DNA from: JBBATK01 sp040398805
Lineage (GTDB): Bacteria; Bacteroidota; Ignavibacteria; Kapaibacteriales; NICIL-2
Length of the DNA: 64,000 bases
Assembly: GCA_040398805.1 (NCBI GenBank)
Contig: JBBATK010000007.1
Location: forward strand, 53,760 to 117,759
Direction: 5' to 3'
Shown: one piece after another, positions 19,197-28,718 of the stretch
Numbering within the stretch: the first letter of the stretch is position 1
How the letters are laid out: the number at the start of each line of letters is the position of its first letter
Position numbers and translations under genes: made by a program
Notes under the pieces: generated by a model
What the model was told of the DNA's origin: nothing
Databases searched by the model: none
Seen by the model: only the letters and a program-made list of their open reading frames with translations

Positions 19197-19859
19197 CTAC
19201 GCAGTAAACGAAGCGGTGACGATTTTCTTTTCCTGCTCTGCGAACCAGGGAACACCTTTCATGACCAAAGGCATCTCACGGACCTGAAGTTTCGGAAACA
19301 TGCGACGCGCCTCGGCGATCTCCTCCGCGAGATCTCCGCCCTTCAGGAGAGCATAGAACCCCTTGGGCTTGAGCAGTTTCTGCGTCCATCCGACGATTTC
19401 CGCCAGTGGAGCGACGGCGCGCGCCACCACGGCATCGTAGGTTCCGCGATACTTGGCCTGATCGGCAAGCGATTCCACCCGGCAATTTTCCACGGAGAGT
19501 CCTCGGAGTCCCGTATGCTCGGCGAACATGCCCGTCATCTTCGCTTTCTTCGTGATGGAGTCCACGCACAGTACCTGCATATCCTGTCGCGCGATCTTCA
19601 ACGGTATGCCGGGAAACCCGCCACCGGTCCCCACATCCACGATGCGCGCACGATCCGGAAACGTGACGGCCGAAAGCAGACCGAGGGAATGGAGGATATG
19701 CCGCTCCCAAATATTCTCCTCGTCTTTGCGTGATATGAGGTTGACGCGGGCGTTCCAGTAGAGAAGGTCCCCATGGTAGCGCTCGAAGATGTCCACGTCC
19801 TCTTTCTCCAGAACGATGCCGTTGGCTGAACAGATCGTCCAAAACTCCAGTTTGTCCAC
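19197..19859 (-). CDS. rsmG: 16S rRNA (guanine527-N7)-methyltransferase
   Basis: RsmG methylates G527 of 16S rRNA. Visible features are WNARVNLISRKDEENIWERHILHSL, split across the conserved ERH segment, the SAM-binding VDVGTGGGFPGIPLKI and the VVARAVAPL motif. With the GTG start at 19859 the protein has 220 residues, a normal length. An upstream in-frame ATG at 19940 would add 27 unrelated residues, and a TAGTTTTG promoter box lies between the two, so I prefer the GTG. It heads the rsmG-DUF4159-DUF4175 cluster and is divergent from the GT2 gene. Confidence 0.92.
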   Translation of the reverse strand: MDKLEFWTICSANGIVLEKEDVDIFERYHGDLLYWNARVNLISRKDEENIWERHILHSLGLLSAVTFPDRARIVDVGTGGGFPGIPLKIARQDMQVLCVDSITKKAKMTGMFAEHTGLRGLSVENCRVESLADQAKYRGTYDAVVARAVAPLAEIVGWTQKLLKPKGFYALLKGGDLAEEIAEARRMFPKLQVREMPLVMKGVPWFAEQEKKIVTASFTA

Positions 19860-19924
19860 GTTGCCGTACTTCCGTTGATTGCGGTGAGAAGATGCACCCG
19901 TCGTTCGCAACGGGTTCACACAGG

Positions 19925-19932
19925 CAAAACTA
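19925..19932 (-). promoter_or_regulatory. -7 box for rsmG
   Basis: TAGTTTTG on the minus strand matches TAnnTTTG, 65 bases before the GTG at 19859. It would drive rsmG and possibly the DUF4159 and DUF4175 genes. Confidence 0.45.
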
Positions 19933-19989
19933 ACACCCATACGGCGCTCCGAACCGTGGTTTCGTCCGCCGAGAACATTTGTCCTCCCA

Positions 19990-20649
19990 ATGAAGACTCT
20001 TTCCGTCTACGACCATCGTGTCCCCTTCTTCTCGGTCATCTGCTGCACCTACAATCGTGCACATCTTTTGCCGCGCGCCATCGCGTCCGTGAACGCGCAG
20101 ACGGAGCGGGACTGGGAGCTTATCATCGTGGACGACGGAAGCACCGACGACACCCTGGCTCTGGCCCGTCGGGAAGCGGAGAGGAACCCGCGCGTGCGCT
20201 TCATTCATCATAGCAATCGAGGCGTAGGCGCATCAAGGAATGCAGGCATCCTTACCGCATGCGGCGTCTTCGTCACTTTTCTCGACAGCGACGACGAATA
20301 TGCCGACGATCATCTGGCACTACGCAAGGCCGCATGCCGGGAGAATCCTGATATCCCCTTCTTCCATGGCGGCGTCAGCGTCATCGGTGATCCATTCGTC
20401 ATCGACAAGAACGACCCCACCCGGCGCATCGCCATCGCCGACTGCGTCGTCGGCGGTACCTTCGTCATCCGACGCGATCTGCTGGTGGAGCGCGGCGGCT
20501 TCCCGCACCTGCGATATGCAGACGATGCCGTGTTCTTCGAAGAGGCACTCAGCGACGGCGTACCCATCGCCCGCCTCTCCCAACCCACTTACCTCTACTA
20601 CCGCGATACGCCGGATTCCCTCTGCTCCACCTTCGGCAGGGAGACCTGA
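19990..20649 (+). CDS. Family 2 glycosyltransferase
   Basis: A GT-A fold enzyme of 219 residues. It has the GT2 start FFSVICCTYNRAHLLPRAI, the nucleotide-sugar motif IIVDDGSTDDT, GVGASRNAGI and the metal-binding FLDSDDEY. A later DDAVFFEEAL segment fits the acceptor or catalytic-base region. It probably adds a sugar to a surface polysaccharide or lipid in the cytoplasm. Donor and acceptor are unknown. It is divergent from rsmG and stands alone, not in a polysaccharide cluster. An ACATTTG sequence directly before the ATG may be a weak promoter box. Confidence 0.88.
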   Translation: MKTLSVYDHRVPFFSVICCTYNRAHLLPRAIASVNAQTERDWELIIVDDGSTDDTLALARREAERNPRVRFIHHSNRGVGASRNAGILTACGVFVTFLDSDDEYADDHLALRKAACRENPDIPFFHGGVSVIGDPFVIDKNDPTRRIAIADCVVGGTFVIRRDLLVERGGFPHLRYADDAVFFEEALSDGVPIARLSQPTYLYYRDTPDSLCSTFGRET

Positions 20650-20786
20650 AGCGGACGCGATGAATCACCTCCGACATGGTTCGGCACCGCAATGGAGGAT
20701 CGCCGGGAACCAGAGGAGAACAATCTGTCTCCCCGCCCATACCCCTGTCGCGTGAAGTCGACCGAGAGGAAGTCCGTCGGGAGCCG

Positions 20787-20794
20787 TAACTTTG
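20787..20794 (+). promoter_or_regulatory. -7 box for the malic enzyme gene
   Basis: TAACTTTG matches TAnnTTTG in the 185-base gap before the malic enzyme, 40 bases ahead of the ATG at 20835. Confidence 0.5.
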
Positions 20795-20834
20795 CGGTCG
20801 GTTTACCTAGCACTCAGTATTCAAACGAGATTTT

Positions 20835-22175
20835 ATGGAAGGCGAAGGAATTCACGCTCAATCGATACGACCGCAGTTACCGGACAACGACATCGTGTTC
20901 ATCATCAAGAACCCTCACCGGCCGGGTATGCTCGGTCGGCTATGCACCGTCATCGGTGAGGAGGGCGGTCTGATCGGCGACATGAAAACACTGTTCGTCG
21001 GTCACGACCATGTGCTTCGCGAAATCGTCATTTCCGTGTTCGACTCCCATCACCTGGGAGCCATCGAGCGCGCCATCAAAGAGAGAACAGAAGCAGAAGT
21101 CGTTGAAATCAAAGATGTTGTATTCGAACATCACCGCGGAGGAAAAATAAAAGTCTGCCGTAAGGCCGACGTTCCCGGCGTGGCCGAACTCCGCTACGTT
21201 TACACGCCCGGCGTAGCTCGGGTCTGCAAAGCCATCCAACAGGATCCCGCATTGTTGTACGATTACACGAGCGCCGGCAATACCATCGGTATCTTCACGA
21301 ACGGCTCCCGCGTCCTCGGACTGGGCGATATCGGTCCTGCCGCCGCCATGCCGGTGATGGAAGGGAAATCGATGTTGTATGATCAGTTCGTCGGACTCGG
21401 CGCCATGCCCATTCTTATCGATACCAAGGATCCCGACGAGTTCATTTCCATCGTGGAAAAGGTGTCGACCGGGTTCGCCGGCGTCCACCTGGAAGACATC
21501 AGCACGCCCGACTGTTTCTATATCGAGGACGAACTCATCAAGCGGTTGAACAAGCCCGTGATGCACGACGACCAGCATGGTACGGCAACGGTGCTTCTTG
21601 CCGCGGTCCTGAACGCCCTCAAGAAAGTCAACAGAGCCAATGACTCGTCCCTCGTCTTCGCTCAGCTCGGCCTGGGGGCCGCCGGCAGTGCCATCGCGCA
21701 GCTGCTTGCCCATTACGGTTTCACCGTCGTGGCCTTCGATCCGAACGAGGCTTCCCACAAGCGCGTCATGGATCGCGGAGTCCGCATGGTAGACTTCGAT
21801 GAAGCCATGCGCGCCGATGTCGTCATCTCGACGACGGGGCGGGTGGGACTCATCACCGCTCCCATGATCAAACCGGGTCAGATCATCTTCGCCCTCTCGA
21901 ACCCCGTTCCGGAAATCAGTGCGGAAGAAGCCCTTGCCGCCGGTGCCGCATTCGCCGCCGACGGCAAGAGCGTGAATAATGCGCTTGCGTTCCCCGGTCT
22001 CTTCAAGGCCGCCGTGGAACTACGCGTCGATCAAATCACGAACGAGATGAAAGTCGCCGCCGCCATCGCCATCGCTGAACTGGCAGAGCCTGAGGAATTG
22101 GTTCCCAGTCCGTTCAACCCCGCTGTCCACAAACGCGTGACAGAGCGCGTGAAAGCCCTGTTCCCGTCGGCGTGA
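20835..22175 (+). CDS. Malic enzyme with N-terminal ACT-like domain
   Basis: The 446-residue protein combines an N-terminal ~90-residue ACT-like regulatory domain (IKNPHRPGMLGRLCTVIGEEGG) with a malic enzyme core. The core shows YTPGVARVC, GNTIGIFTNGSRVLGLGDIGP, the catalytic MEGKSMLYDQF, LEDISTPDCF, HDDQHGTA and the dinucleotide-binding LGLGAAGSAIA. It decarboxylates malate to pyruvate with NAD(P)+. The ACT domain suggests control by a small metabolite (inference). It has its own promoter box, and a strong two-way terminator follows. Confidence 0.92.
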   Translation: MEGEGIHAQSIRPQLPDNDIVFIIKNPHRPGMLGRLCTVIGEEGGLIGDMKTLFVGHDHVLREIVISVFDSHHLGAIERAIKERTEAEVVEIKDVVFEHHRGGKIKVCRKADVPGVAELRYVYTPGVARVCKAIQQDPALLYDYTSAGNTIGIFTNGSRVLGLGDIGPAAAMPVMEGKSMLYDQFVGLGAMPILIDTKDPDEFISIVEKVSTGFAGVHLEDISTPDCFYIEDELIKRLNKPVMHDDQHGTATVLLAAVLNALKKVNRANDSSLVFAQLGLGAAGSAIAQLLAHYGFTVVAFDPNEASHKRVMDRGVRMVDFDEAMRADVVISTTGRVGLITAPMIKPGQIIFALSNPVPEISAEEALAAGAAFAADGKSVNNALAFPGLFKAAVELRVDQITNEMKVAAAIAIAELAEPEELVPSPFNPAVHKRVTERVKALFPSA

Positions 22176-22243
22176 GCAAGGAGCAGTGCCCTATGAGGCC
22201 GTGAATCATGGATCTCCCGGACCTCTCGAATCACGGAAAATAA

Positions 22244-22284
22244 AAAATCTCCAAATCATTGATAATCAATGTTTTGGGGATTTT
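22244..22284. terminator. Bidirectional intrinsic terminator
   Basis: A long near-perfect hairpin is centred on CATTGATAATCAATG (22257-22271), extended by CCAAA/TTTGG and flanked by an A-run on one side and a T-run on the other. It lies between the convergent malic enzyme and metalloprotease genes and can stop transcription from both. Confidence 0.8.
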
Positions 22285-22319
22285 CTTTTACGGCCATTCG
22301 ACCCGAGATTTCCCGAGAA

Positions 22320-24815
22320 CTACCGATCCTTGGCGGGCCGCAAGGCATCGTCGATAACGACGAGAAGGTCTTTCTTGTGGGCCTTGACGATGTCGGATCC
22401 ACCGCCCTTTTTCAGCTTGGTCGCCAGCGATTCCAACTGGGCGCGAACAAGGGCGCGGACATCGGTCTTGTACACATTCGGCGGTGCGAACATGGCAAGC
22501 ATGGGCGACATCGTCCCCGAAGGCGGCGGCGGCGCAGAGAGCTTGGAGACGAGATTGGCGACGAACGAACGCTGGAGATTCCGTCGGAAGACGTCGGGAG
22601 AACCGTTCGCGACGAGGTCGGCGAACAGACCGTTCTGCAGGTTCTCGAGAAGCTCCGTTACTCCAAGATTCTCATTGCTATTGCCACTGATGGACGCAGT
22701 TTCGATGAGGCGCAGGAGTTTATCATTGGCCATGACCGTGGCGAGCACCCGCTCCTGGTTGCGCTGCATCCGCTCCGTGGAACCGGAGGCCTCGATGCGT
22801 CGCAACACGTCGGCATCAAGCAAAAACGTCGGCGTGGTGAACACGTACTCGTGGAGGAAGTTGAGACAACGGACCTGCTTCTCACGGGCGACGGGTTGAT
22901 AGACGACGCCTTCCTGACCGGCGTTCTTGTATGTGCCGACCATTCCTCCCACGTTCTCGGCAACATGGCCTACCTCGCGCCGCCATTGTTGGCAGACCTC
23001 TTCATACATCTCGCGCAACAGGTCGTAATCCTTACCCGGAGTCGTTGTCGCATCGATGAGATATCCCATGGCTCGCTTCAGGTTCGCGATGCCAAGAGTA
23101 CTGGACTTCACGGCATCATCGCCAAGGTCCTCCATTTGTGCCGACGGGTCCACCGTCATCCACTGCTGACGTCCGAAACGCAACATCGGATCGGTGTCTT
23201 GCACCCGTATCCACGCTTGCAGCGAATCCTGCTCCTGCTCCGGGGTGAGGTTGGTCGGCAAGACCCGGTATCCCCAATTGACAGCGAAGTCATCATACGG
23301 TCCTACCTTCGGCATGAGCGACGCCCCGTCTCCCGGCTGGGCCACATAGTTGTAGCGCGCATAATCCATGATGGTCGGTGCGGTGCCGTACTTCGCCGTG
23401 AACGACGGTGACCGCAGGGAATCGACGGGATAGGAAGAGGACGCCTTCATGTTGTGCGGAAAGCCGATGGTATGACCGAACTCGTGCGCTGCCACCGTTG
23501 CGATGAGTTCACCCATGAGGGAATCGGGGAACGGGATCTTGTGCGAGCGCGGATCGGCAACGGCCTGGGTGAAGTACCAACCCGTCTGCAGGTTCATGAC
23601 ATTATGATACCAGCCGATGTCGCTTTCGAGGATCTCACCGGTTCGAGGATCGGAAACGTGCGGACCATAGGCGTTCTCGATGGGCGAGGGAAAGTAGCGG
23701 ATGACGGAATACCGCACGTCTTCCGGACAGAACTCGGGGTCTTCCGTGCTATCCGGCGGAGGCAGGACACGAACCGCATTCTTGAAACCCGCCTTTTCAA
23801 AAGCGCTGTTCCATGTCTCTATCCCCTTCTTCAACCACGGTCTCCACTTCATCGGCGTGGCAGGATCGATATAATACGTAATCGGCTTCACGGGTTCGAC
23901 GATCTCACCGCGGAAATACGCTGCCGTATCCTTCGGCTCCAGTCTCCATCTCGTAATGGACGATTGTGACTCCGCCCGTTGGTTATCGATTCCATAATCC
24001 GTTGTGGATACCGTGAAAAAACCGACGCGCCAATCGCTGAGACGCGCTTTCATGGGCTTCTCCGGTAACGCCACCATGGAATGGTGCATGGAGAAGCTCA
24101 CCGTTCGCGTACCCGAGTTCTGTGGCGCGGCGTCGGCATTGAAGGTCAACACATTCTCCACTTCCACATTGAGCGGGTAACTGCGGGCGTACTCCACATA
24201 GGAACGATCACCGGAAAGGGAACTGATCTTGTACTGGTCGCGTTGACTCTTGGGAATGGTCAGCAGACCGATGTCCGTCGTGAACAACGACGTCACCTCG
24301 ACAACGACCGCAGACGAATCCTTGTTGTAGCATTGGATGGGCAGCGCAGCGACGATCTCCTCGAAGTTCGAAGAGCGCACGGCTTTGGCGATGGGCAGAC
24401 TGTCCGCCGCCGTATTGACATACGACTTCGTCCGCACGAGAATCTTGTCGTACTTCCTTTCCCACAGGACAACGGCGCTTCCCACCTGTTCGCCACCATA
24501 GCCTATCTGCGGTGTCTTCGAGATGCGCGACACGAGCAGGAACTCACGTCGGTACTGACGGACGGGAATCTCGTAATACACTTTGTCGTCCACCCTGTAG
24601 ATATTGAACACGCCGGTGTCGGCTTTCACCTCTCCCGTGAAGACCTCGCTCCATGGCTTTATGGCGGGCTTTTTCGGCGGTGTCGACGTCGGCGACGAAC
24701 CATTGGGCTTGGAATCCTGCGCGTTAACGGACGAGACGACGCACAGACTCATACAGAGAAGAAGACAGGAGAAGAACCTCATAAGAACCCTCGGAGTAAA
24801 GCGATGAGTGGACAT
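22320..24815 (-). CDS. Zinc-dependent metalloprotease (DUF5117/DUF5118 type)
   Basis: An exported protein of about 831 residues. After the signal peptide (RFFSCLLLCMSLCVVSSVNAQ) comes a PWSEVFTGEV...YYEIP region like DUF5118 and a large DUF5117-like middle. The zinc site VAAHEFGHTIGFPHNMKASS, a metzincin-like HExxHxxGxxH, lies near residue 445. These proteins are common and abundant in Bacteroidota, but their substrates are unknown. I start at the ATG at 24815; the ATG at 24782 would also give a good signal peptide. A TATTTTG promoter-like sequence lies 16 bases upstream. Confidence 0.87.
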   Translation of the reverse strand: MSTHRFTPRVLMRFFSCLLLCMSLCVVSSVNAQDSKPNGSSPTSTPPKKPAIKPWSEVFTGEVKADTGVFNIYRVDDKVYYEIPVRQYRREFLLVSRISKTPQIGYGGEQVGSAVVLWERKYDKILVRTKSYVNTAADSLPIAKAVRSSNFEEIVAALPIQCYNKDSSAVVVEVTSLFTTDIGLLTIPKSQRDQYKISSLSGDRSYVEYARSYPLNVEVENVLTFNADAAPQNSGTRTVSFSMHHSMVALPEKPMKARLSDWRVGFFTVSTTDYGIDNQRAESQSSITRWRLEPKDTAAYFRGEIVEPVKPITYYIDPATPMKWRPWLKKGIETWNSAFEKAGFKNAVRVLPPPDSTEDPEFCPEDVRYSVIRYFPSPIENAYGPHVSDPRTGEILESDIGWYHNVMNLQTGWYFTQAVADPRSHKIPFPDSLMGELIATVAAHEFGHTIGFPHNMKASSSYPVDSLRSPSFTAKYGTAPTIMDYARYNYVAQPGDGASLMPKVGPYDDFAVNWGYRVLPTNLTPEQEQDSLQAWIRVQDTDPMLRFGRQQWMTVDPSAQMEDLGDDAVKSSTLGIANLKRAMGYLIDATTTPGKDYDLLREMYEEVCQQWRREVGHVAENVGGMVGTYKNAGQEGVVYQPVAREKQVRCLNFLHEYVFTTPTFLLDADVLRRIEASGSTERMQRNQERVLATVMANDKLLRLIETASISGNSNENLGVTELLENLQNGLFADLVANGSPDVFRRNLQRSFVANLVSKLSAPPPPSGTMSPMLAMFAPPNVYKTDVRALVRAQLESLATKLKKGGGSDIVKAHKKDLLVVIDDALRPAKDR

Positions 24816-24831
24816 GACTATGGATGACCCG

Positions 24832-24838
24832 CAAAATA
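24832..24838 (-). promoter_or_regulatory. Possible -7 box for the metalloprotease gene
   Basis: TATTTTG on the minus strand is one base shorter than TAnnTTTG and lies 16 bases before the ATG at 24815, just beyond the ftsZ terminator. Confidence 0.3.
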
Positions 24839-24950
24839 GCGAGTCGTGTAACCTTGAAGATGGTGTGTGGAAAGAAACACCGGACACGTGTCTGCCAAGC
24901 CGCATGCACACTCTCACGAGACCGCGGACCGACGTCTGCCGGGTCGGAAC

Positions 24951-24988
24951 AAAAAAAAATGGCGCCTCGTGAGGGAGTACGAGGCGCC
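24951..24988 (-). terminator. Intrinsic terminator of the ftsQ-ftsA-ftsZ cluster
   Basis: On the minus strand a perfect 10-bp stem GGCGCCTCGT/ACGAGGCGCC with an 8-base loop is followed by a run of nine T. It lies about 140 bases after the ftsZ stop, in the 312-base gap before the metalloprotease. Confidence 0.9.
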
Positions 24989-25127
24989 ACCTTGGTTGTG
25001 GAGCTTGTGGAGGGAACCACAAAATCTCAGGGACGTAAAGGGTAGGATAGAAAGATTGTCACTCCACACCAATCGAGAGAATACTGGCATCCTTGCCGGA
25101 GTGCCGGAACATCCTTGTTCTGATCAC

Positions 25128-26456
25128 TTAATCCATGATCTTCCGAAGGAAGGCCGGTTTCTCCGAAGGAGTCTTATCGGGAACATTGGCGACCGGCGCT
25201 TGGGCCGACGTGCTCAGGGGAACTGAACCGCCGCGACGCGTATACGCCGGAGCATTGAACGTCGATGTCACCTCGTGCCCTGCCGGTGCCGACACGGGAA
25301 CGCTTCGCTGTTGGTTCGCTACCGCAGCCGTGAATTGCGCAGGCAGGTGAACCGTACCGCCATTGGCAGCGATCTTTGTTTCAACTTGCGCCGCTACTTG
25401 TTGATTTTCAACTACTTGCTGAGCATGGGCGTGAACAACTTCCTGCTCCTGCTCGCCGCCTTCGCTTTGTGCGTTCTGACGGAAACCGGTGGCAACGACG
25501 GTGACCATGATCTGATCGCCGAGGTCCTCATTGAAAACCACACCGAAGATGAGGTTCGCCTGCTCGCCCGCTGCTTCTTCGATCGTCTGGACGGCATCAC
25601 CGATTTCGGCCATGCTGACATCCGAGTTCGCCGTGATGTTGATCAGGACGCCTTCCGCACCGTGGATGGACACGCCATCGAGCAGCGGTGATTGGATGGC
25701 ATTGAGAGCTGCGTCCTTGGCACGTTCTTCGCCGCGGGCGATACCGATGCCCATGAGAGCGTCGCCCTTGTTCTTCATGATGGTGCGGACGTCCGCGAAG
25801 TCCACGTTCACATATCCATTACCACTGATGATATCCGCGATACCTTTGGTGGCATTGTAGAGAACGTCGTCGACCTTCTGGAATGCCTGGACAAACGACG
25901 TATTCTTGTCGATAATGCCCATGAGTCGCTGGTTCGGGATGACGATAAGGGCATCGACATGCTTGCGCAGTTCGTTCACACCGTGATCGGCTGAATGAGC
26001 GCGCTTCTTGGCTTCCCATGCGAAGGGCTTGGTGACGATACCGACGACAAGGCAATCGAGTTCACGTCCGATACGTGCGATCACCGGAGCGCCGCCCGTA
26101 CCCGTGCCACCACCCATGCCGGCCGTCACAAAGATCATATCGCTTTGCTGCAGTGCGTCGCGGATGTCGTCGATGCTCTCTTCCACGGCCAGCTGGCCGA
26201 CCGAAGGATCCGCACCGGCTCCCAGACCTCGTGTCAATTCACGACCGATCTGCACTTTCGTCGTCGCAAGGTTCGATTGCAATGATTGCGAATCCGTATT
26301 CGCTGCGATGAAATCAACGCCCGTCAGACCGCGCTTGATCATGCTGTTGATGGCGTTTCCTCCGCCGCCACCGACACCGATGACGCGGATTCGTGCTCCC
26401 TCTGGAGCGGAAGCTGCCAATTCGATGGACAGCTGTGAGTTAAGGTTTGTATTCAT
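25128..26456 (-). CDS. ftsZ: Cell division GTPase FtsZ
   Basis: FtsZ polymerises into the cytoplasmic Z-ring. The 442-residue protein has GVGGGGGNAINSM, the tubulin signature GGGTGTG, NTDSQSL and NVDFADVRTIM. A variable linker rich in Gln, Val and Ala (about 335-425) leads to the conserved C-terminal peptide EKPAFLRKIMD, which binds FtsA. It starts 32 bases after ftsA. A run of six G lies 5 bases before the ATG and may act as a ribosome binding site. The terminator at 24951-24988 closes the cluster. Confidence 0.97.
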   Translation of the reverse strand: MNTNLNSQLSIELAASAPEGARIRVIGVGGGGGNAINSMIKRGLTGVDFIAANTDSQSLQSNLATTKVQIGRELTRGLGAGADPSVGQLAVEESIDDIRDALQQSDMIFVTAGMGGGTGTGGAPVIARIGRELDCLVVGIVTKPFAWEAKKRAHSADHGVNELRKHVDALIVIPNQRLMGIIDKNTSFVQAFQKVDDVLYNATKGIADIISGNGYVNVDFADVRTIMKNKGDALMGIGIARGEERAKDAALNAIQSPLLDGVSIHGAEGVLINITANSDVSMAEIGDAVQTIEEAAGEQANLIFGVVFNEDLGDQIMVTVVATGFRQNAQSEGGEQEQEVVHAHAQQVVENQQVAAQVETKIAANGGTVHLPAQFTAAVANQQRSVPVSAPAGHEVTSTFNAPAYTRRGGSVPLSTSAQAPVANVPDKTPSEKPAFLRKIMD

Positions 26457-26488
26457 GAATTCCCCCCTCGTGAAAAAATGAAATTGAG

Positions 26489-27757
26489 TTACAATTGTTC
26501 GAAAAATCCTTTGATACGATCGATGAAGCCACCGTACTTCGCCGGTACGTCCAACCTGCGTTGTGCCGATGCTTCTTCTTCCCTGTCGTCTATGTGCGCG
26601 TGACTCATCGAGTGCAGTGCATACAACACGAGTCCTACCGCGGTTGCATACATGGGCGACTGCACCTCCGGTGCCAGACCGCCACGGATCGTCCCACCCG
26701 GGATACCCGTCTTCACGGGAATGCCGAACACCTGTTCAGCAAGCTCCGCAGCTCCTCGCATCTGCGAACATCCTCCGGTAATGACGACGCCGGCGGAAAG
26801 ATTCCGCGAGTAACCGGAGCGACGGATTTCCGCGAAGGCGAACTCGAAGATCTCTTCCATGCGCGGCTGGATGATCTGGCAGAGCAAGCTCTTCGTCACT
26901 TCCATCGGCTTGCGACCATTGATGCCGGGTATCATGAACATCTCATCGCGCATGATGCTCTCTTGCAAGGCGTGACCGTAGGTGAGCTTCACCGCCTCCG
27001 CCTGATTCTGAATGACGCCCAAGCCTTTTTTCACGTCGTCCGTCACCTTGTTGCCGGCGATGCCGAACATGGCGGTGTGACGAATGACGCCTTCTTCGAA
27101 GATGGCGATATCGGTGGTGCCTCCACCGATGTCCACCAGCGCGACGCCCACTTCTTTTTCTTCTTGGTCAAGCACCGCATGGCTGCTGGCGATGGGCTCA
27201 AGGACAAGGTCCTGCACGCGCAACCCCGCACGCTCGACGCAACGATAAATGTTCTGGATGGCGGTCACCAATCCGGTCACCACGTGCACATTGGCTTCCA
27301 TGCGTACGCCGCTCATACCAACGGGATCGGTGATGCCGTCTTGCCCGTCGATGACGAAGTCCTGCGGGAAGATGTGAATGATGCGTCGGTCCGACGGAAT
27401 GGCGATGTTGTGCGCATCCTCGACGAGACGTCGCACATCGGCGGCGGTGATCTCGGAGCTTGTGTTGCTGATGGCAACGATGTTGCGCGTCTGGAAGGAC
27501 TCGATATGATCGCCGGCGATCCCGACGACGACGTCGCGGATGGAGACGCCGGAAGAGAGCTCTGCGCGCTCGACGGCGGTCTGGATACAGCGGACCGTCT
27601 TCTCGATGTTGACGACCACGCCGCGGTTGAGTCCGCTGCTCTCGGCCATGCCCACACCAAGGATATCCACAGCGTTACCGTCACGATCAGGTGATGCGAC
27701 GATGACACAGATCTTGGTCGTGCCTATGTCAAGTCCGACGATGATCTCTCTGTTCAT
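26489..27757 (-). CDS. ftsA: Cell division protein FtsA
   Basis: This actin-like ATPase tethers FtsZ to the membrane. It shows VGLDIGTTKICVIVA, the phosphate-binding VDIGGGTTDIAIFEEG, VVITGGCSQMRG and a C-terminal amphipathic helix (YGGFIDRIKGFFEQL) for membrane binding. I start at the ATG at 27757 (422 residues), so that MNREIIVGLDIGTT is the N-terminus. An ATG at 27811, preceded by GGGGGGAAC, would add 18 residues and cannot be ruled out. It sits between ftsQ and ftsZ in the classical order. Confidence 0.95.
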   Translation of the reverse strand: MNREIIVGLDIGTTKICVIVASPDRDGNAVDILGVGMAESSGLNRGVVVNIEKTVRCIQTAVERAELSSGVSIRDVVVGIAGDHIESFQTRNIVAISNTSSEITAADVRRLVEDAHNIAIPSDRRIIHIFPQDFVIDGQDGITDPVGMSGVRMEANVHVVTGLVTAIQNIYRCVERAGLRVQDLVLEPIASSHAVLDQEEKEVGVALVDIGGGTTDIAIFEEGVIRHTAMFGIAGNKVTDDVKKGLGVIQNQAEAVKLTYGHALQESIMRDEMFMIPGINGRKPMEVTKSLLCQIIQPRMEEIFEFAFAEIRRSGYSRNLSAGVVITGGCSQMRGAAELAEQVFGIPVKTGIPGGTIRGGLAPEVQSPMYATAVGLVLYALHSMSHAHIDDREEEASAQRRLDVPAKYGGFIDRIKGFFEQL

Positions 27758-27947
27758 ATCATCGTCAACGCTTTGTACCCGCTCCGCACCTGAACTCCGT
27801 GAAGCTATCATGTTCCCCCCATGCAATTGGGATTGTGTGAAACGCCCGACATCGTTGCTTCCTCACAACGTCGGCCTTGTTCCCTCGGCCGAACTGCCTG
27901 CGCTCACGTGCCTGATAATTTTTCCTCTTTGAAAAGACCGACGCCCT

Positions 27948-28718
27948 CTATGACGTACGCTTCGTAATGAACATCTTCTCCTTCCATCGAACATCGATCA
28001 CGGATGCTGCTCCGTTCATGATGTTCGTGCCGGAAGTACGACGCAACGAATACAGGTTACTGACCTTTTCCGTGTGATTCTCGAATGTCCCGAACAGGAC
28101 CAACGAGGCGTCTGCCGATGTTTCCATTGTGAAGGAACGTTTCCCACTATCGAAGGCAATCTCGGAGATGTCGTTATACAGCATCTTTCCTTCTGTCGAT
28201 TGCATTTCCTGTAACAGCGTCACCACCTCGCGCTTGGCTACCGAGTCCATGCCGCCCGGTCCCATCACTCCTCGCACGATCGGTAAATCCCGACCCTGGC
28301 TGAGATGTCTGTAGGGAACGACAACGCCGTCTGCATCGATGAACGCCGGATCTCCTGAACCATTCACGAGCAAGGCCAAGGGCTCCCGTTCCGTCACCGC
28401 GATTTCGATGCTGTTTTCCGAAACGCGCTGAACCACCGCTTTTCGGACAAAGGGTATGGAAAGAACCGCACGGCGAACCGCTTGAAGATCGATATCCGAA
28501 ACCTTTTTCGGAAGCACGGTAGAATCAAGGACCTGTCGGATTTCCGACTCGGCAAGTGTGTGTAATCCCACGATGCGGACTTCGCGAAGCTCTTGCTGCG
28601 AACGCCACCGTAACCCCGCTCCCACAACGAAGACAACGAGCAGCGCATACACGATGAACTGACCGATGCCCCTCTCCGAAGTGGATTTACGACGTGAACG
28701 TGTCGCGACGCTTGACAT
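27948..28718 (-). CDS. ftsQ: Cell division protein FtsQ
   Basis: This bitopic inner-membrane protein of 256 residues has a basic cytoplasmic tail (RSRRKSTSERG), one transmembrane helix (FIVYALLVVFVVGAGL), a POTRA domain beginning LREVRIVGLHTLAESEIRQV and a beta domain with EREPLALL and FIDADGVVVP. FtsQ links early and late divisome proteins. It is followed by ftsA and ftsZ on the same strand. The usual upstream murC/ddl genes are absent here. I start at the ATG at 28718; the frame is open further upstream. Confidence 0.88.
   Translation of the reverse strand: MSSVATRSRRKSTSERGIGQFIVYALLVVFVVGAGLRWRSQQELREVRIVGLHTLAESEIRQVLDSTVLPKKVSDIDLQAVRRAVLSIPFVRKAVVQRVSENSIEIAVTEREPLALLVNGSGDPAFIDADGVVVPYRHLSQGRDLPIVRGVMGPGGMDSVAKREVVTLLQEMQSTEGKMLYNDISEIAFDSGKRSFTMETSADASLVLFGTFENHTEKVSNLYSLRRTSGTNIMNGAASVIDVRWKEKMFITKRTS

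Noticed and set aside
19860..19940. An upstream start for rsmG
   Set aside because: The extra residues do not resemble RsmG, and a promoter box lies inside this stretch.
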